A DNA stretch of 64,000 bases. It comes from Galbibacter sp048266365. GTDB taxonomy: Bacteria > Bacteroidota > Bacteroidia > Flavobacteriales > Flavobacteriaceae. The DNA lies in NCBI RefSeq assembly GCF_048266365.1, contig NZ_JBLWZP010000002.1:62001-126000 (forward strand), written 5' to 3'. The notes beneath the pieces are model-generated. The model had not been told where the DNA came from. It made no database searches and saw nothing but the letters and a program-made list of their open reading frames with translations. Both the position numbers and the translations under genes were made by a program. Shown here piece by piece: positions 42,775 to 51,348 of this stretch (position 1 is the first letter of the stretch; every line of letters begins with the position of its first letter).

Positions 42775-43689
42775 CTAAGACTCTAAATTCAATTTTGCTT
42801 TTTCAACCGCACCAGTTAATCTTTCCTTCCATTGACTCCATTTGTACTTTTTGGAAAATATAAAAATCAATATAGGGAAGACGACTAAAACAGGAACAAG
42901 CACATCGTAACCTAATGCGGGAGTGGATACATCTTTTAATACCGATTCTGTTTGAAAAGCAGTCCAAGTTGCTGTAACCAATAACACTGTTACCAGGTTA
43001 TTGGCTGCATGAAATCCCAATGCAAGCTCCATACCTTCATCCATCAGTGTAATGACTCCCAAAAAGAATCCTGTTCCGATATAGTAGATCATGATGCCGT
43101 AGCCAAGTTTTTCCACTTCTGGATTAGCGATGTGCATTAGGCCAAATATTACCGAGGTTACCACCAATGGAACCCATCTGTTTTTAGCAAAAATCCCAAT
43201 ACCTTGCATCAAGTAGCCTCTGAATAGGTACTCCTCAAAACTCGTTTGTAAGGGTACCAATAAGATGGCTATCACTACTAGTGATAAAAAGGGAACGAGA
43301 TCAAAATTCCAAATGTAATCCTGTGGATTAAAATAGTAGTCGACCACCACAAAAAGTGCCGTAATTCCTCCCCAAAGGAAAAATGAAAAGAAAATGCGCT
43401 TCCAATCGACTTTCTTTCGAGATGTAGTTAATGATGTGATGCTTTGTTGATGTATCAGTTTGACCCAGATCCATAGCAGAAATAAGGCAATGGCGAGAGG
43501 AAGTAACATGGTGATCAGTACTAGGTTAGAACCTAGCCGCTCTACCATTATTTGCATTATTTCTTCTGTGCTTTGAGGAGTGTTTAGTACAGTTATATAA
43601 TTGATAATAATTAACCCGATAAATCCAGTTGGAATCACCAAATATTTCCAAAGGCCCAATTGTCCTCGATATCCTTGCTCTATGTACAT
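42775..43689 (-). CDS. CPBP-family intramembrane glutamic endopeptidase
   Basis: A 304-residue polytopic membrane protein with about eight hydrophobic segments. The protease motifs are FEEYLFRGYLMQG (EExxxR), FGLMHIANPE (FxxxH) and a third GFHAANN motif near TM7. CPBP/Abi proteins act in CAAX-type processing or intramembrane cleavage; bacterial substrates are mostly unknown. It lies 3 bp behind menC and before menE, so it belongs to the operon although it has no known role in menaquinone synthesis. Confidence 0.9.
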   Translation of the reverse strand: MYIEQGYRGQLGLWKYLVIPTGFIGLIIINYITVLNTPQSTEEIMQIMVERLGSNLVLITMLLPLAIALFLLWIWVKLIHQQSITSLTTSRKKVDWKRIFFSFFLWGGITALFVVVDYYFNPQDYIWNFDLVPFLSLVVIAILLVPLQTSFEEYLFRGYLMQGIGIFAKNRWVPLVVTSVIFGLMHIANPEVEKLGYGIMIYYIGTGFFLGVITLMDEGMELALGFHAANNLVTVLLVTATWTAFQTESVLKDVSTPALGYDVLVPVLVVFPILIFIFSKKYKWSQWKERLTGAVEKAKLNLES

Positions 43690-43692
43690 AGT

Positions 43693-44739
43693 TTAATTAA
43701 GTTTTAGGTATTCCGTATCCCAATTTCCATTTCTCTTATAATATAAATTCTCGCCAATAACCTGTAGTGGCGAACTAATATTGTTGGTATATAAGCTACC
43801 TGTCCCAAGTCCTTGGGGCATGGAATTGTTTAATGTATAAGTCCATTGGGCAATGGCATTGAGCCCAATATTACTTTCTAGGGCTGAAGTGACCCACCAA
43901 TCAACTGCAGCTTCTTCACAAAGCTTTATCCATGTATTGACGCCCTTAAATCCTCCAATTAAACTCGGTTTAAAAATCAGGTATTGGGGTTTCATAATTT
44001 GGAGTAATTTCTTTTTATCTTCAGGTTCAAAGACCCCGATAAGTTCTTCATCCAAAGCTATCGGTAAAGGTGTTTTACTGCAGAGTTCGGCCATAGCTTC
44101 CCACTGCCCTTGCCTAATAGGCTGTTCAATCGAATGAATATCAAGAGTTGCTAATCGCCGGAGTTTTGATAGTGCATCCTCAGGAGAGAAAGCACCATTG
44201 GCATCTACTCTGAGCTCGATATCCGTAGCACTGAACTCTTTTCGAATTGCTGTTAAAAGTTTTATTTCTGTAGAAAAGTCAATGGCTCCAATTTTCATTT
44301 TGATACAAGAAAAACCCTGATCAATTTTTTCTTTGATCTGGGATTTCATAAAATCCTCATCCCCCATCCATATAAGACCGTTGATCGGTATCCCTTTTTC
44401 ACCGCGAGTAAACGAGGAAGGATATAATTCAAATGGTTGTGCTGCGGAAAGGGACCGGAAGGCTTGTTCAAGTCCACATTGAATGGAAGGATACTCTAAA
44501 AGGTCTGTCCACAGCTGCTCAAACCCCAAACCGATATGATTACAGGTCCATTGTAACTTAGATTCGTAGTCTGGACGATCATCAATACTTAGTCCAGCCA
44601 ATAATCCACATTCTCCAACGCCAGTTTTCCCATTATTTTCGATAACTATAAACCAAGTTTCCTTTTGCCGTAGTACACCTCTAGAGGTTCCGCTTGGCCT
44701 TTTAAAATCTAATATGTGTTTTCTGTAGTAGGCCTCCAT
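43693..44739 (-). CDS. menC: o-Succinylbenzoate synthase, enolase superfamily
   Basis: A 348-residue enzyme that dehydrates SHCHC to o-succinylbenzoate. The enolase-superfamily residues are all visible: KMKIGA (catalytic Lys), RVDANGAF (first metal Asp), SIEQPI (Glu), ALDEEL (Asp) and FKPSLIGG (second Lys). The N-terminal capping domain carries GVGECGLLAGLS. It directly abuts the metallo-beta-lactamase-fold gene (no gap) and is 3 bp from the CPBP gene, indicating cotranscription. Confidence 0.93.
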   Translation of the reverse strand: MEAYYRKHILDFKRPSGTSRGVLRQKETWFIVIENNGKTGVGECGLLAGLSIDDRPDYESKLQWTCNHIGLGFEQLWTDLLEYPSIQCGLEQAFRSLSAAQPFELYPSSFTRGEKGIPINGLIWMGDEDFMKSQIKEKIDQGFSCIKMKIGAIDFSTEIKLLTAIRKEFSATDIELRVDANGAFSPEDALSKLRRLATLDIHSIEQPIRQGQWEAMAELCSKTPLPIALDEELIGVFEPEDKKKLLQIMKPQYLIFKPSLIGGFKGVNTWIKLCEEAAVDWWVTSALESNIGLNAIAQWTYTLNNSMPQGLGTGSLYTNNISSPLQVIGENLYYKRNGNWDTEYLKLN

Positions 44740-45417
44740 TTACAATTCAATGCTTTCACCAATACTGAGTAACATCAAATCCTTCTGAGCACTGTAAAAT
44801 TTCTTTTTAGCTTCCTCGTGATCAATCTCGATATAACCAAAGGTGTCATAATGGTATCCCAGGATTTTATCGCACTGAATAAAATCAGAAGCTATAATGG
44901 CATCTTCAACCCCCATAGTAAAATTATCACCAATAGGTAAAACGGCCAAATCCAGATTGGTGCGTAGCGGAATAAGCTTCATATCCATAGTTAAAGCCGT
45001 ATCTCCGGCTATATAGATGTTTTTGTGCTCCCCCTCGAGTACGAACCCTCCAGGTTGCCCACCATGGGATCCATCTGCAAAGGAGGAAGAGTGAATTGCA
45101 TTGACGTATCTCAGGACACCGAATTCAAAATCCCAACTTCCACCATGATTCATAGGATGGCTATCAAAACCTTTGTCACTGTAATAATCTGCAATTTCAG
45201 CATTTGAAATAATTACCCCAGCTGTTCTTTTAGCTATGGATTCGACATCAGCCGTATGATCCCGGTGTGCATGAGTAATTAGTATATAATCAGCTTTGAC
45301 GGACTCCATATCAATATGGGAGGCTTTTTCGTTTGCAGAAATAAATGGATCAACCAAAAGGTGAATTTCCTCTATTTGTATGCCAATGCAAGCGTGTCCA
45401 TAGAATGTGATTTTCAT
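44740..45417 (-). CDS. Metallo-beta-lactamase-fold hydrolase, UlaG/YtkL-like
   Basis: A 225-residue metal-dependent hydrolase. It begins MKITFYGHACIGI, typical of this subgroup, and carries the metal motif THAHRDHTADV (HxHxDH), NAIHSSSFADGSHGGQPGGFVL with a further His, and IYIAGDTALTMDM with the bridging Asp. The C-terminal KILGYHYDTFGYIEI supplies the last His. The family is annotated as UPF0173/YtkL; no substrate is known. It directly precedes menC on the same strand, so it may be coupled to it. Confidence 0.9.
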   Translation of the reverse strand: MKITFYGHACIGIQIEEIHLLVDPFISANEKASHIDMESVKADYILITHAHRDHTADVESIAKRTAGVIISNAEIADYYSDKGFDSHPMNHGGSWDFEFGVLRYVNAIHSSSFADGSHGGQPGGFVLEGEHKNIYIAGDTALTMDMKLIPLRTNLDLAVLPIGDNFTMGVEDAIIASDFIQCDKILGYHYDTFGYIEIDHEEAKKKFYSAQKDLMLLSIGESIEL

Positions 45418-45512
45418 ATTGTATAGAATTTGTTTAAGATAATAATGCTCCTCGAATTAGTCTTCAAAGTTTAAATTTAAACAATTATACTAAAATCAAC
45501 TAATTTGATATC

Positions 45513-47462
45513 TTATTTGAAAACAAACCAAAAATGAACACCTTCTACATCGGTATCTACATTTAGAATAGAACGAAGTTGATTGGCTAGTCTTCGGATA
45601 AGATTTAGCCCCATGGATCCTGAGGATTCTAGATCGAAACCAGCGGGTAAACCGATTCCATCATCCTTATAGTCAAACAATAAATGCCCGTTTTCCTCCT
45701 TTAACTGGATAAAAATATTTCCAGTCTTCTCACCCTCAAAAGCATATTTAAAGGAGTTCGAGATGAGTTCGTTTAAGATAAGTCCTATAGGAATGGCTCT
45801 ATCCACATCCAAAGCTGCGCTATGGGCATCGATATGCATAGTAATCCTGAATCCTCTTTTTTTGTAGACCGACTGAATACTCGCCGAAAGGGATTCTATA
45901 TACTCCTGCATCTTAATGACGGATAAATCTTCGTTTTGATAGAGTTTTTGATGAATCAGTGCCATAGCCTTCACTCTGCTCTTTCCCTCTTCTAGAGCGT
46001 TGATTGCAGATTTACTACGGGTGTTCTTTGTTTGTATACTCAGTAGGCTAGAGACCACCTGTAAGTTGTTCTTAACACGGTGGTGGATTTCTTTTAAAAG
46101 CGAATCTTTTTCAATTAGAGAGTTTTCAATGATTTGTTTTTGATTCTCTATCAGACGTTTGTTTTTCAAACTCTTAAGGTAAGCCACTACCAGGCCGATC
46201 ACACATATAAAGCACAATATAAGAGCAGACACACTCAGGTAAATCGCTTTTTCCCTTTCTAAAATCTCAGTTTTATTTTTCTCCAAGTTAAGTCGTTGGC
46301 GCTCGATGGTTTCCTTTTGATTGTTTAAGTCAAATTGCACCAACAAACTCAATAGCTGTTTTTTCCTGCTGCTGTAATCCAGAGAGTCCTTTAATTTCAC
46401 ATAGCGTTTGAAAAATATAGATGCAGAATCCGGAGCACTGTCCCGAAGGTAAAGATTTGCTCTTAATCGGTTGTAATTTACTGTGGTTGATTTAACTAAC
46501 TTTTGTTTGGTTACTATACTGTCCAGATAGGATTTTGCCATCTCCAGATTGTTGATTTCCATATAGCATTCTGCTAAATTACCCCACAAATTAACAGTCG
46601 TTTTTGAGTACCTTCCCTTGTCGTATACCCTACTTGAAGAAACTCCAGACTCCAAGTAAGAAATAGCTTCTTCAAATTTATTTTGGAACATTTTGCACTT
46701 CCCTAGATTACTCTCGATCTGGCCTTTTAAATACACGGCTTCATTAAAGTCCTCAGAACTGATTAAACTTTCATTATTGAGATAAGCTAAAATGCTCTGA
46801 TGCGCAATTTCAATATCTTTTAAAGCGGTGTAAATAGACCCATCTTTTAATAAATAGGTGCCCAGATTATTATAATATTCAGCCTTGTAAAAATTGTCCT
46901 CTCCTTTGCCTAATTTAGATTTATTGGCAATGGTATATTCCATCATAGCCTGTCGATACAGCCCTAATTCAGCATAAATATCATAAAGAACGACTTTCTC
47001 CCCCAGGCCTTTTAGCTGCCTTCTAATCTCCAATTGCTTGTCATATAGTTGCAGCTCTTTATAGAGCTTATCCAAAGTATACAGTAATTGAATCTTTATA
47101 GGACGATCTAATTTTTTAGGTTTGCGTAATAACACCTCTCCTAAAAGGGCACCCTTATCATAATTACCTACATCGTAATAAAGCTCGGAGAGCATTAGTT
47201 TGTACTTAAAAACAGCTACGGAATCTTTTTTCTTTTCGGCTGCAATAAGTGGCTGATTAATGGAATCTAACCAACTATATGCGGAACTAACTGAGTAGCG
47301 CCTTTTGGTATCAAAGAAGTAATTCACCCGCTGGTCAACATCTTTCATGCCGAGAAATACTTCCAATGGATCTTCAATGGTATCTGAGTTTTGGGCACTC
47401 CCGTTTAGCGTACTACCCATTATTAAAAGGAAAAAAATATATGTTGTGCGGAGCTTTCTCAA
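45513..47462 (-). CDS. Sensor histidine kinase with TPR-like periplasmic part and HisKA_2 domain
   Basis: A 649-residue kinase. The TTG start (47460-47462) is required for the signal peptide MRKLRTTYIFFLLIMGS...SAQ. Residues about 30-395 are helical TPR-like repeats in the periplasm, then a transmembrane helix (about 408-430), a short coiled linker, and the HisKA_2 dimerisation domain EIHHRVKNNLQVVSSLLSIQ with the phospho-acceptor His near 458. The HATPase domain has ELISNSFKYAF (N box) and DYKDDGIGLPAGFD plus GSMGLNLIRRL (G boxes). It lies downstream of the LytTR regulator, its probable partner, behind a terminator-like hairpin. Confidence 0.92.
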   Translation of the reverse strand: MRKLRTTYIFFLLIMGSTLNGSAQNSDTIEDPLEVFLGMKDVDQRVNYFFDTKRRYSVSSAYSWLDSINQPLIAAEKKKDSVAVFKYKLMLSELYYDVGNYDKGALLGEVLLRKPKKLDRPIKIQLLYTLDKLYKELQLYDKQLEIRRQLKGLGEKVVLYDIYAELGLYRQAMMEYTIANKSKLGKGEDNFYKAEYYNNLGTYLLKDGSIYTALKDIEIAHQSILAYLNNESLISSEDFNEAVYLKGQIESNLGKCKMFQNKFEEAISYLESGVSSSRVYDKGRYSKTTVNLWGNLAECYMEINNLEMAKSYLDSIVTKQKLVKSTTVNYNRLRANLYLRDSAPDSASIFFKRYVKLKDSLDYSSRKKQLLSLLVQFDLNNQKETIERQRLNLEKNKTEILEREKAIYLSVSALILCFICVIGLVVAYLKSLKNKRLIENQKQIIENSLIEKDSLLKEIHHRVKNNLQVVSSLLSIQTKNTRSKSAINALEEGKSRVKAMALIHQKLYQNEDLSVIKMQEYIESLSASIQSVYKKRGFRITMHIDAHSAALDVDRAIPIGLILNELISNSFKYAFEGEKTGNIFIQLKEENGHLLFDYKDDGIGLPAGFDLESSGSMGLNLIRRLANQLRSILNVDTDVEGVHFWFVFK

Positions 47463-47499
47463 GAGTTTTTATGTAAATTAATTTTCTACATGTTTCTTT

Positions 47500-47530
47500 A
47501 AAAAAGCCTAAACATTACATTTAGGCTTTT
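47500..47530 (-). terminator. Terminator-like hairpin 38 bp upstream of the histidine kinase
   Basis: AAAAGCCTAAA (47502-47512) and TTTAGGCTTTT (47520-47530) form a perfect 11-bp stem with a 7-base loop. On the minus strand it ends in a T-run (plus-strand A at 47500-47505). It could end read-through from the response regulator or act as an attenuator for the kinase. Confidence 0.7.
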
Positions 47531-47794
47531 GGTCACTATATAATAAATAATCTTTCAAGCGTCATTATTATATAATTAACATCTTAACAGCGGTTAAACT
47601 TACTTCAATATATTTAATTAATTAAATTTTTGTTGTATAAGAATACTTTTGTGTGGTAAAAAAAGTGATTTTTTTAAGAAATTTAATTGCAAACCTATTG
47701 GATGATATAGCAGTCGGTTAATTGTTTCTTTAGCACGAAACCTATTTGTAGTTTACCATAAAAACAAAGTTAAAATTATTAGAATCTCCCAAAA

Positions 47795-47830
47795 AAGTCA
47801 AAAGAGCTCTGGAAACTCCAAAACTCTTTT
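47795..47830 (-). terminator. Probable terminator in the gap behind the response regulator
   Basis: AAAAGAG (47800-47806) and CTCTTTT (47824-47830), with extra pairing inside, form a hairpin; the plus-strand A-run at 47791-47796 gives a minus-strand T-tract. It is about 210 bp behind the regulator stop codon. Confidence 0.5.
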
Positions 47831-47926
47831 GTAACCTATTTATTAGTTAGGTTGTTAAAGTGTCAGTTAGTGTGGGGGATGTAGATAACGGTATTGGTTA
47901 GGGGAAATTAATTATCGTAACACTAA

Positions 47927-47959
47927 CTACACTTCAAATATATAATTATTGAAGTGTAG
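47927..47959. repeat. Perfect 11-bp inverted repeat behind the response regulator
   Basis: CTACACTTCAA (47927-47937) and TTGAAGTGTAG (47949-47959) surround an 11-base AT-only loop. No T-run follows on either strand, so it is not a typical terminator. It lies 80 bp after the regulator's stop codon, in a gene-free gap of 576 bp (47463-48038). Confidence 0.6.
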
Positions 47960-48038
47960 TATAAAATATATGTTGACAACTAGCCTCAGATTGTTGTTAA
48001 TTCCGGTATAACTGTTGTTAAGAGATGTAATTCTTAAT

Positions 48039-48797
48039 TTAAGAGTTCATGTTTGAGAGTATAAATTCCCTGAACTCTTTAGAAATTGGAATGTTTTTGC
48101 CATTGATCATGATGTCCTTAGTATTAATGGCCTCAATGTGGTCAATATTAACGATGTATGATTTATGTGCACGATAAAATTGTTCCGAAGGAAGTTTTTC
48201 CAAGTAATCTTTTAAAGCAGATCTCACTAAGAAATTCTTATCAGCTGTATAGACCTCTAAATACACATTGTCTGCTTTGACATAATGAATGTCGTCAAAG
48301 GGAATTCTATAATAATGTTGATTCTTTTTAACAAAGATAGAATTCCTTAGTACAGAACTGGACAAATGTTTGTTTTCGTCTTCCGCAACAATATCAGTCT
48401 GAACGGCAGTGCTGGCTTCTTCATTAAAATTGGAAAGAGCTATTTCAATAGAAGTAAATAAATCTTGTTGTTCAAATGGTTTGACTAAATAACCACTAGG
48501 ATGGACGCTTTTGGCATTCTCGACTGTTGCTTTATCAGAATTTGAAGTAACAAAAATAAAGGGGATATTGTAATTTTCTCGGATGTATTTTCCAAAATCT
48601 ATTCCCGTTTTATCCGTTGCTAATACAATATCTACAAGGGCTAAGTCGACTTCATTTTCCTTAAGCGCCTGAGCAGCACTCTCAAAGTCCACTACATTTG
48701 CGACAATTTCATAACCGATGTCTTCGAGCATAGACTGCATGTCATCGGCTATGATCACATTATCCTCAAGGATAAGAATCTTTATTAGTTGGTTCAA
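48039..48797 (-). CDS. LytTR-family response regulator
   Basis: A 252-residue response regulator. The receiver domain (1-120) has E11/D12, phospho-acceptor D56 in LALVDIVLA, Thr/Ser in FVTSNSD and the Lys in YLVKPF. The C-terminal LytTR DNA-binding domain (about 150-248) has HYYRIPFDDIHYVKADNVYLEVYTADKNFLVRSALKDYLEKL and FYRAHKSYIVNIDHIEAI. The start is TTG (48795-48797); no in-frame ATG lies closely upstream. It is 28 bp behind menA, so it is probably transcribed with the menaquinone genes. Its partner kinase is likely the downstream HisKA_2 kinase. Confidence 0.92.
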   Translation of the reverse strand: MNQLIKILILEDNVIIADDMQSMLEDIGYEIVANVVDFESAAQALKENEVDLALVDIVLATDKTGIDFGKYIRENYNIPFIFVTSNSDKATVENAKSVHPSGYLVKPFEQQDLFTSIEIALSNFNEEASTAVQTDIVAEDENKHLSSSVLRNSIFVKKNQHYYRIPFDDIHYVKADNVYLEVYTADKNFLVRSALKDYLEKLPSEQFYRAHKSYIVNIDHIEAINTKDIMINGKNIPISKEFREFILSNMNS

Positions 48798-48825
48798 AAT
48801 AAATGCTGTTAATTAAGATTTAAAG

Positions 48826-49734
48826 CTACAAAAAATTATTATAACTTAATAGAAAAAGCAAGGCAAATAAAAATGTAGATAAGGATAGTTTTTTCAACTC
48901 CGGATCCAGCAGTGATTCTTCCGTATTGGAACGGACTCGGTTTAGATGCAAAATAATTGGAACATAGGAAATTAAAAACAAGGCATTCGACCAATGCTTA
49001 AAATTAAGACATAAAAACAATGTTGCCGACACCAATGCTATCCATATCAATAAGGTGTGATAACTTTTTGCTCTAGCAACTCCCAGCTTGACAACCATGG
49101 TGTTTTTATTTGATAGGGCATCACTTTTAGCATCTCTCATATTGTTTAAATTCAATACTCCAACACTTAAAAGTCCTATAGATACGGCCGGTAATAACAA
49201 GTCCCACTCTAATTTTTTAGTATATAAGAAGTAAGACCCTACAACACTGACTAAACCAAAGAAAATAAAAACAAAAAGATCTCCGTATCCATGATATCCG
49301 TATGCAGAGTTACCAACAGTGTATTTAATAGCCGCTGCAACTGCCGAAACACCTAATACAAAAAACAATAGTGATAGCAATAGTTGTTCACTGCCGAAGG
49401 AGACATAAATAAGCCCTATTGCGATTAGTAGTGTCAATAACGTTGTAACCACAATGGCATAAAGCATTTCTTTAGCAGAAATAACGCCACTTTGTAATGC
49501 GCGAACCGGACCTACCCTTTCCGCATTATCCGTTCCTTTAACTCCATCACCATAATCATTGGCAAAATTGGAAAGCACCTGAAAACCTACAGTGGTCACC
49601 AAGGCTAAAATGAAAATATAAGGATTAAAAAAGCCTTCAGTAAAGGCGATAGCAGAACCTACTAGAATTCCGGATACTGACAAGGGCAGCGTTCTCAAAC
49701 GAGCGGCCTCTATGAGGGTTTTAAATTTTGTCAT
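48826..49734 (-). CDS. menA: 1,4-Dihydroxy-2-naphthoate polyprenyltransferase
   Basis: A 302-residue integral membrane prenyltransferase that attaches the isoprenoid chain to dihydroxynaphthoate, giving demethylmenaquinone. It has the MenA-type NDYGDGVKGTDNAERVGP, containing the first Asp-rich motif, the second motif NLNNMRDAKSDALSNKNTMVVKLG, and about nine hydrophobic helices. It lies 6 bp behind the SPOR-domain gene and 28 bp before the response regulator. Length is normal. Confidence 0.95.
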   Translation of the reverse strand: MTKFKTLIEAARLRTLPLSVSGILVGSAIAFTEGFFNPYIFILALVTTVGFQVLSNFANDYGDGVKGTDNAERVGPVRALQSGVISAKEMLYAIVVTTLLTLLIAIGLIYVSFGSEQLLLSLLFFVLGVSAVAAAIKYTVGNSAYGYHGYGDLFVFIFFGLVSVVGSYFLYTKKLEWDLLLPAVSIGLLSVGVLNLNNMRDAKSDALSNKNTMVVKLGVARAKSYHTLLIWIALVSATLFLCLNFKHWSNALFLISYVPIILHLNRVRSNTEESLLDPELKKLSLSTFLFALLFLLSYNNFL

Positions 49735-49740
49735 TCAGGT

Positions 49741-50349
49741 TTAAAATGCTTCTTCAATTTTAATCCGTTTACCATTTTTATAAGAGGCTACAAAAACATC
49801 TTTAAAACCCAGAGCAACCATTTCTTTTCGGAATAAATTTGCATCTTCCAAATTTGTGAAATTGCCAAGTGCGTATTTGTTAAACGGCTTATCTTTATAT
49901 TGATTTATATTCTTCAATTCACTAGAATACAAAGAAATTCCTTTGTCCTCAAATGCTGCCACCTGTACGGCGTATACAAGCATTGTGTCTATTAGGGCTT
50001 CAGCTGAATTTTTTGATTTTAGTGATAGGTTGTGCAGTTTTTGATTTAAGTTTACAATCTCATTCTCAAAACTATTCCATTCACTTTTCTCGATGAGCAT
50101 CTTGTTTTTAGATTCCAAAAAGCGCTCATTAATATACACCGAAGGTTTTATAAAATACAATGCTATACCGAGGACCAAAACCACAAACAGGCATACTGAG
50201 ACTAACCTTAAAAAATTGCGTGATCGATACAGTTTATCTTTTTCAACACGTTGCTTCTTCAATTCGTTCAGTAGTCTTTGCTCTTGTATTTCTTTGACCT
50301 CAATAGTTTTATGTAAGCTAACTAAATGATTTTCGTCAATATAAGGCAT
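49741..50349 (-). CDS. Membrane protein with C-terminal SPOR-like domain
   Basis: A 202-residue protein. The N-terminal 42 residues are cytoplasmic and charged, followed by one transmembrane helix (about 46-67, RLVSVCLFVVLVLGIALYFI), a periplasmic linker, and a C-terminal domain (about 125-195) of SPOR type: YAVQVAAFEDKGIS ... YKDKPFNKYALGNFTNLEDANLFRKEMVALGFKDVFV. SPOR domains bind denuded peptidoglycan at the septum. It sits between menB and menA, with 6 bp to menA; a role in menaquinone synthesis is not expected, so it is a passenger of that operon. Confidence 0.82.
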   Translation of the reverse strand: MPYIDENHLVSLHKTIEVKEIQEQRLLNELKKQRVEKDKLYRSRNFLRLVSVCLFVVLVLGIALYFIKPSVYINERFLESKNKMLIEKSEWNSFENEIVNLNQKLHNLSLKSKNSAEALIDTMLVYAVQVAAFEDKGISLYSSELKNINQYKDKPFNKYALGNFTNLEDANLFRKEMVALGFKDVFVASYKNGKRIKIEEAF

Positions 50350-50380
50350 GATCGAACAGATTTAATTCTACTTGATATTT

Positions 50381-51223
50381 TCAAGGAATCCATTTTATCC
50401 CTTTAAAATCTGGTTTCCTTTTCTCTAAAAATGCATTTCTTCCTTCCTTGGCCTCATCAGTCATATAAGCCAGACGTGTGGCTTCTCCTGCGAAAACTTG
50501 CTGCCCAACCATTCCATCATCAGTTAGGTTCATCGCAAATTTCAACATTTTTATTGAAGTTGGCGATTTCTCCAATATCTCTTGTGCCCACTGGTAAGCG
50601 GTATTTTCAAGCTCTTGATGAGGTACAACTGCATTTACCATACCCATTTCTAAGGCTTCTTGTGCACTGTAATTTCTTCCTAAAAAGAAAATTTCTCTAG
50701 CTTTTTTCTGCCCCACCATTTTAGCCAAGTAAGCAGATCCGTAGCCACCATCAAAACTGGTTACATCAGCATCAGTTTGTTTAAAGATAGCGTGTTCTTT
50801 ACTGGCTAGAGTCATATCACATACTACATGAAGGCTATGCCCTCCTCCTACTGCCCAACCTGGAACCACAGCGATGACAACCTTTGGCATAAAACGTATC
50901 AGACGTTGAACCTCCAGTATATTCAATCGATGGTAGCCATCTTCTCCAACATATCCTTGATCTCCACGGGCTTTCTGATCACCACCGCTACAGAATGAAT
51001 AAACACCATCTTTAGTTGACGGTCCCTCAGCAGAAAGGAGTACAACTCCAATATTGACATCCTCTTGAGCATCGTAAAATGCCTGATAAAGCTCACTTGT
51101 CGTTTTGGGTCTAAATGCGTTTCTTACATTTGGTCTGTTAAATGCAATGCGAGCAACCCCATTGCATTTTTTATAGGTAATATCTTCAAACTCTCTAACG
51201 GTTTCCCAGCTAGGCTCATTCAT
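50381..51223 (-). CDS. menB: 1,4-Dihydroxy-2-naphthoyl-CoA synthase
   Basis: A 280-residue crotonase-fold enzyme that closes o-succinylbenzoyl-CoA into dihydroxynaphthoyl-CoA. It has IAFNRPNVRNAFRPKTTSEL, the oxyanion region FCSGGDQKARGDQGYVG, VVPGWAVGGGHSLHVVCDMTLASK, DADVTSFDGGYGSAYLA and REIFFLGRNYSAQEALEMGMVN. The Ser/Asp active-site block SFDGG fits MenB. It is the first recognised menaquinone gene of the minus-strand block, with a -7 element in front. Confidence 0.97.
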   Translation of the reverse strand: MNEPSWETVREFEDITYKKCNGVARIAFNRPNVRNAFRPKTTSELYQAFYDAQEDVNIGVVLLSAEGPSTKDGVYSFCSGGDQKARGDQGYVGEDGYHRLNILEVQRLIRFMPKVVIAVVPGWAVGGGHSLHVVCDMTLASKEHAIFKQTDADVTSFDGGYGSAYLAKMVGQKKAREIFFLGRNYSAQEALEMGMVNAVVPHQELENTAYQWAQEILEKSPTSIKMLKFAMNLTDDGMVGQQVFAGEATRLAYMTDEAKEGRNAFLEKRKPDFKGIKWIP

Positions 51224-51240
51224 AGGATTTCTATTTTTCT

Positions 51241-51248
51241 CAAAAATA
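51241..51248 (-). promoter_or_regulatory. -7 element upstream of menB
   Basis: CAAAAATA reads TATTTTTG on the minus strand, ending 18 bp before the menB start codon. No TTG is found at 19-21 bp distance. It would start the menB-SPOR-menA-regulator transcript. Confidence 0.4.
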
Positions 51249-51348
51249 TGAAGTTATACAATTCAAAGCTAACTTTATAGGGAAGATTTTAGCCTGAATC
51301 ATTAAATATTCGATTCTAATCGCGATTATACATTACTTATGGTAGTGC

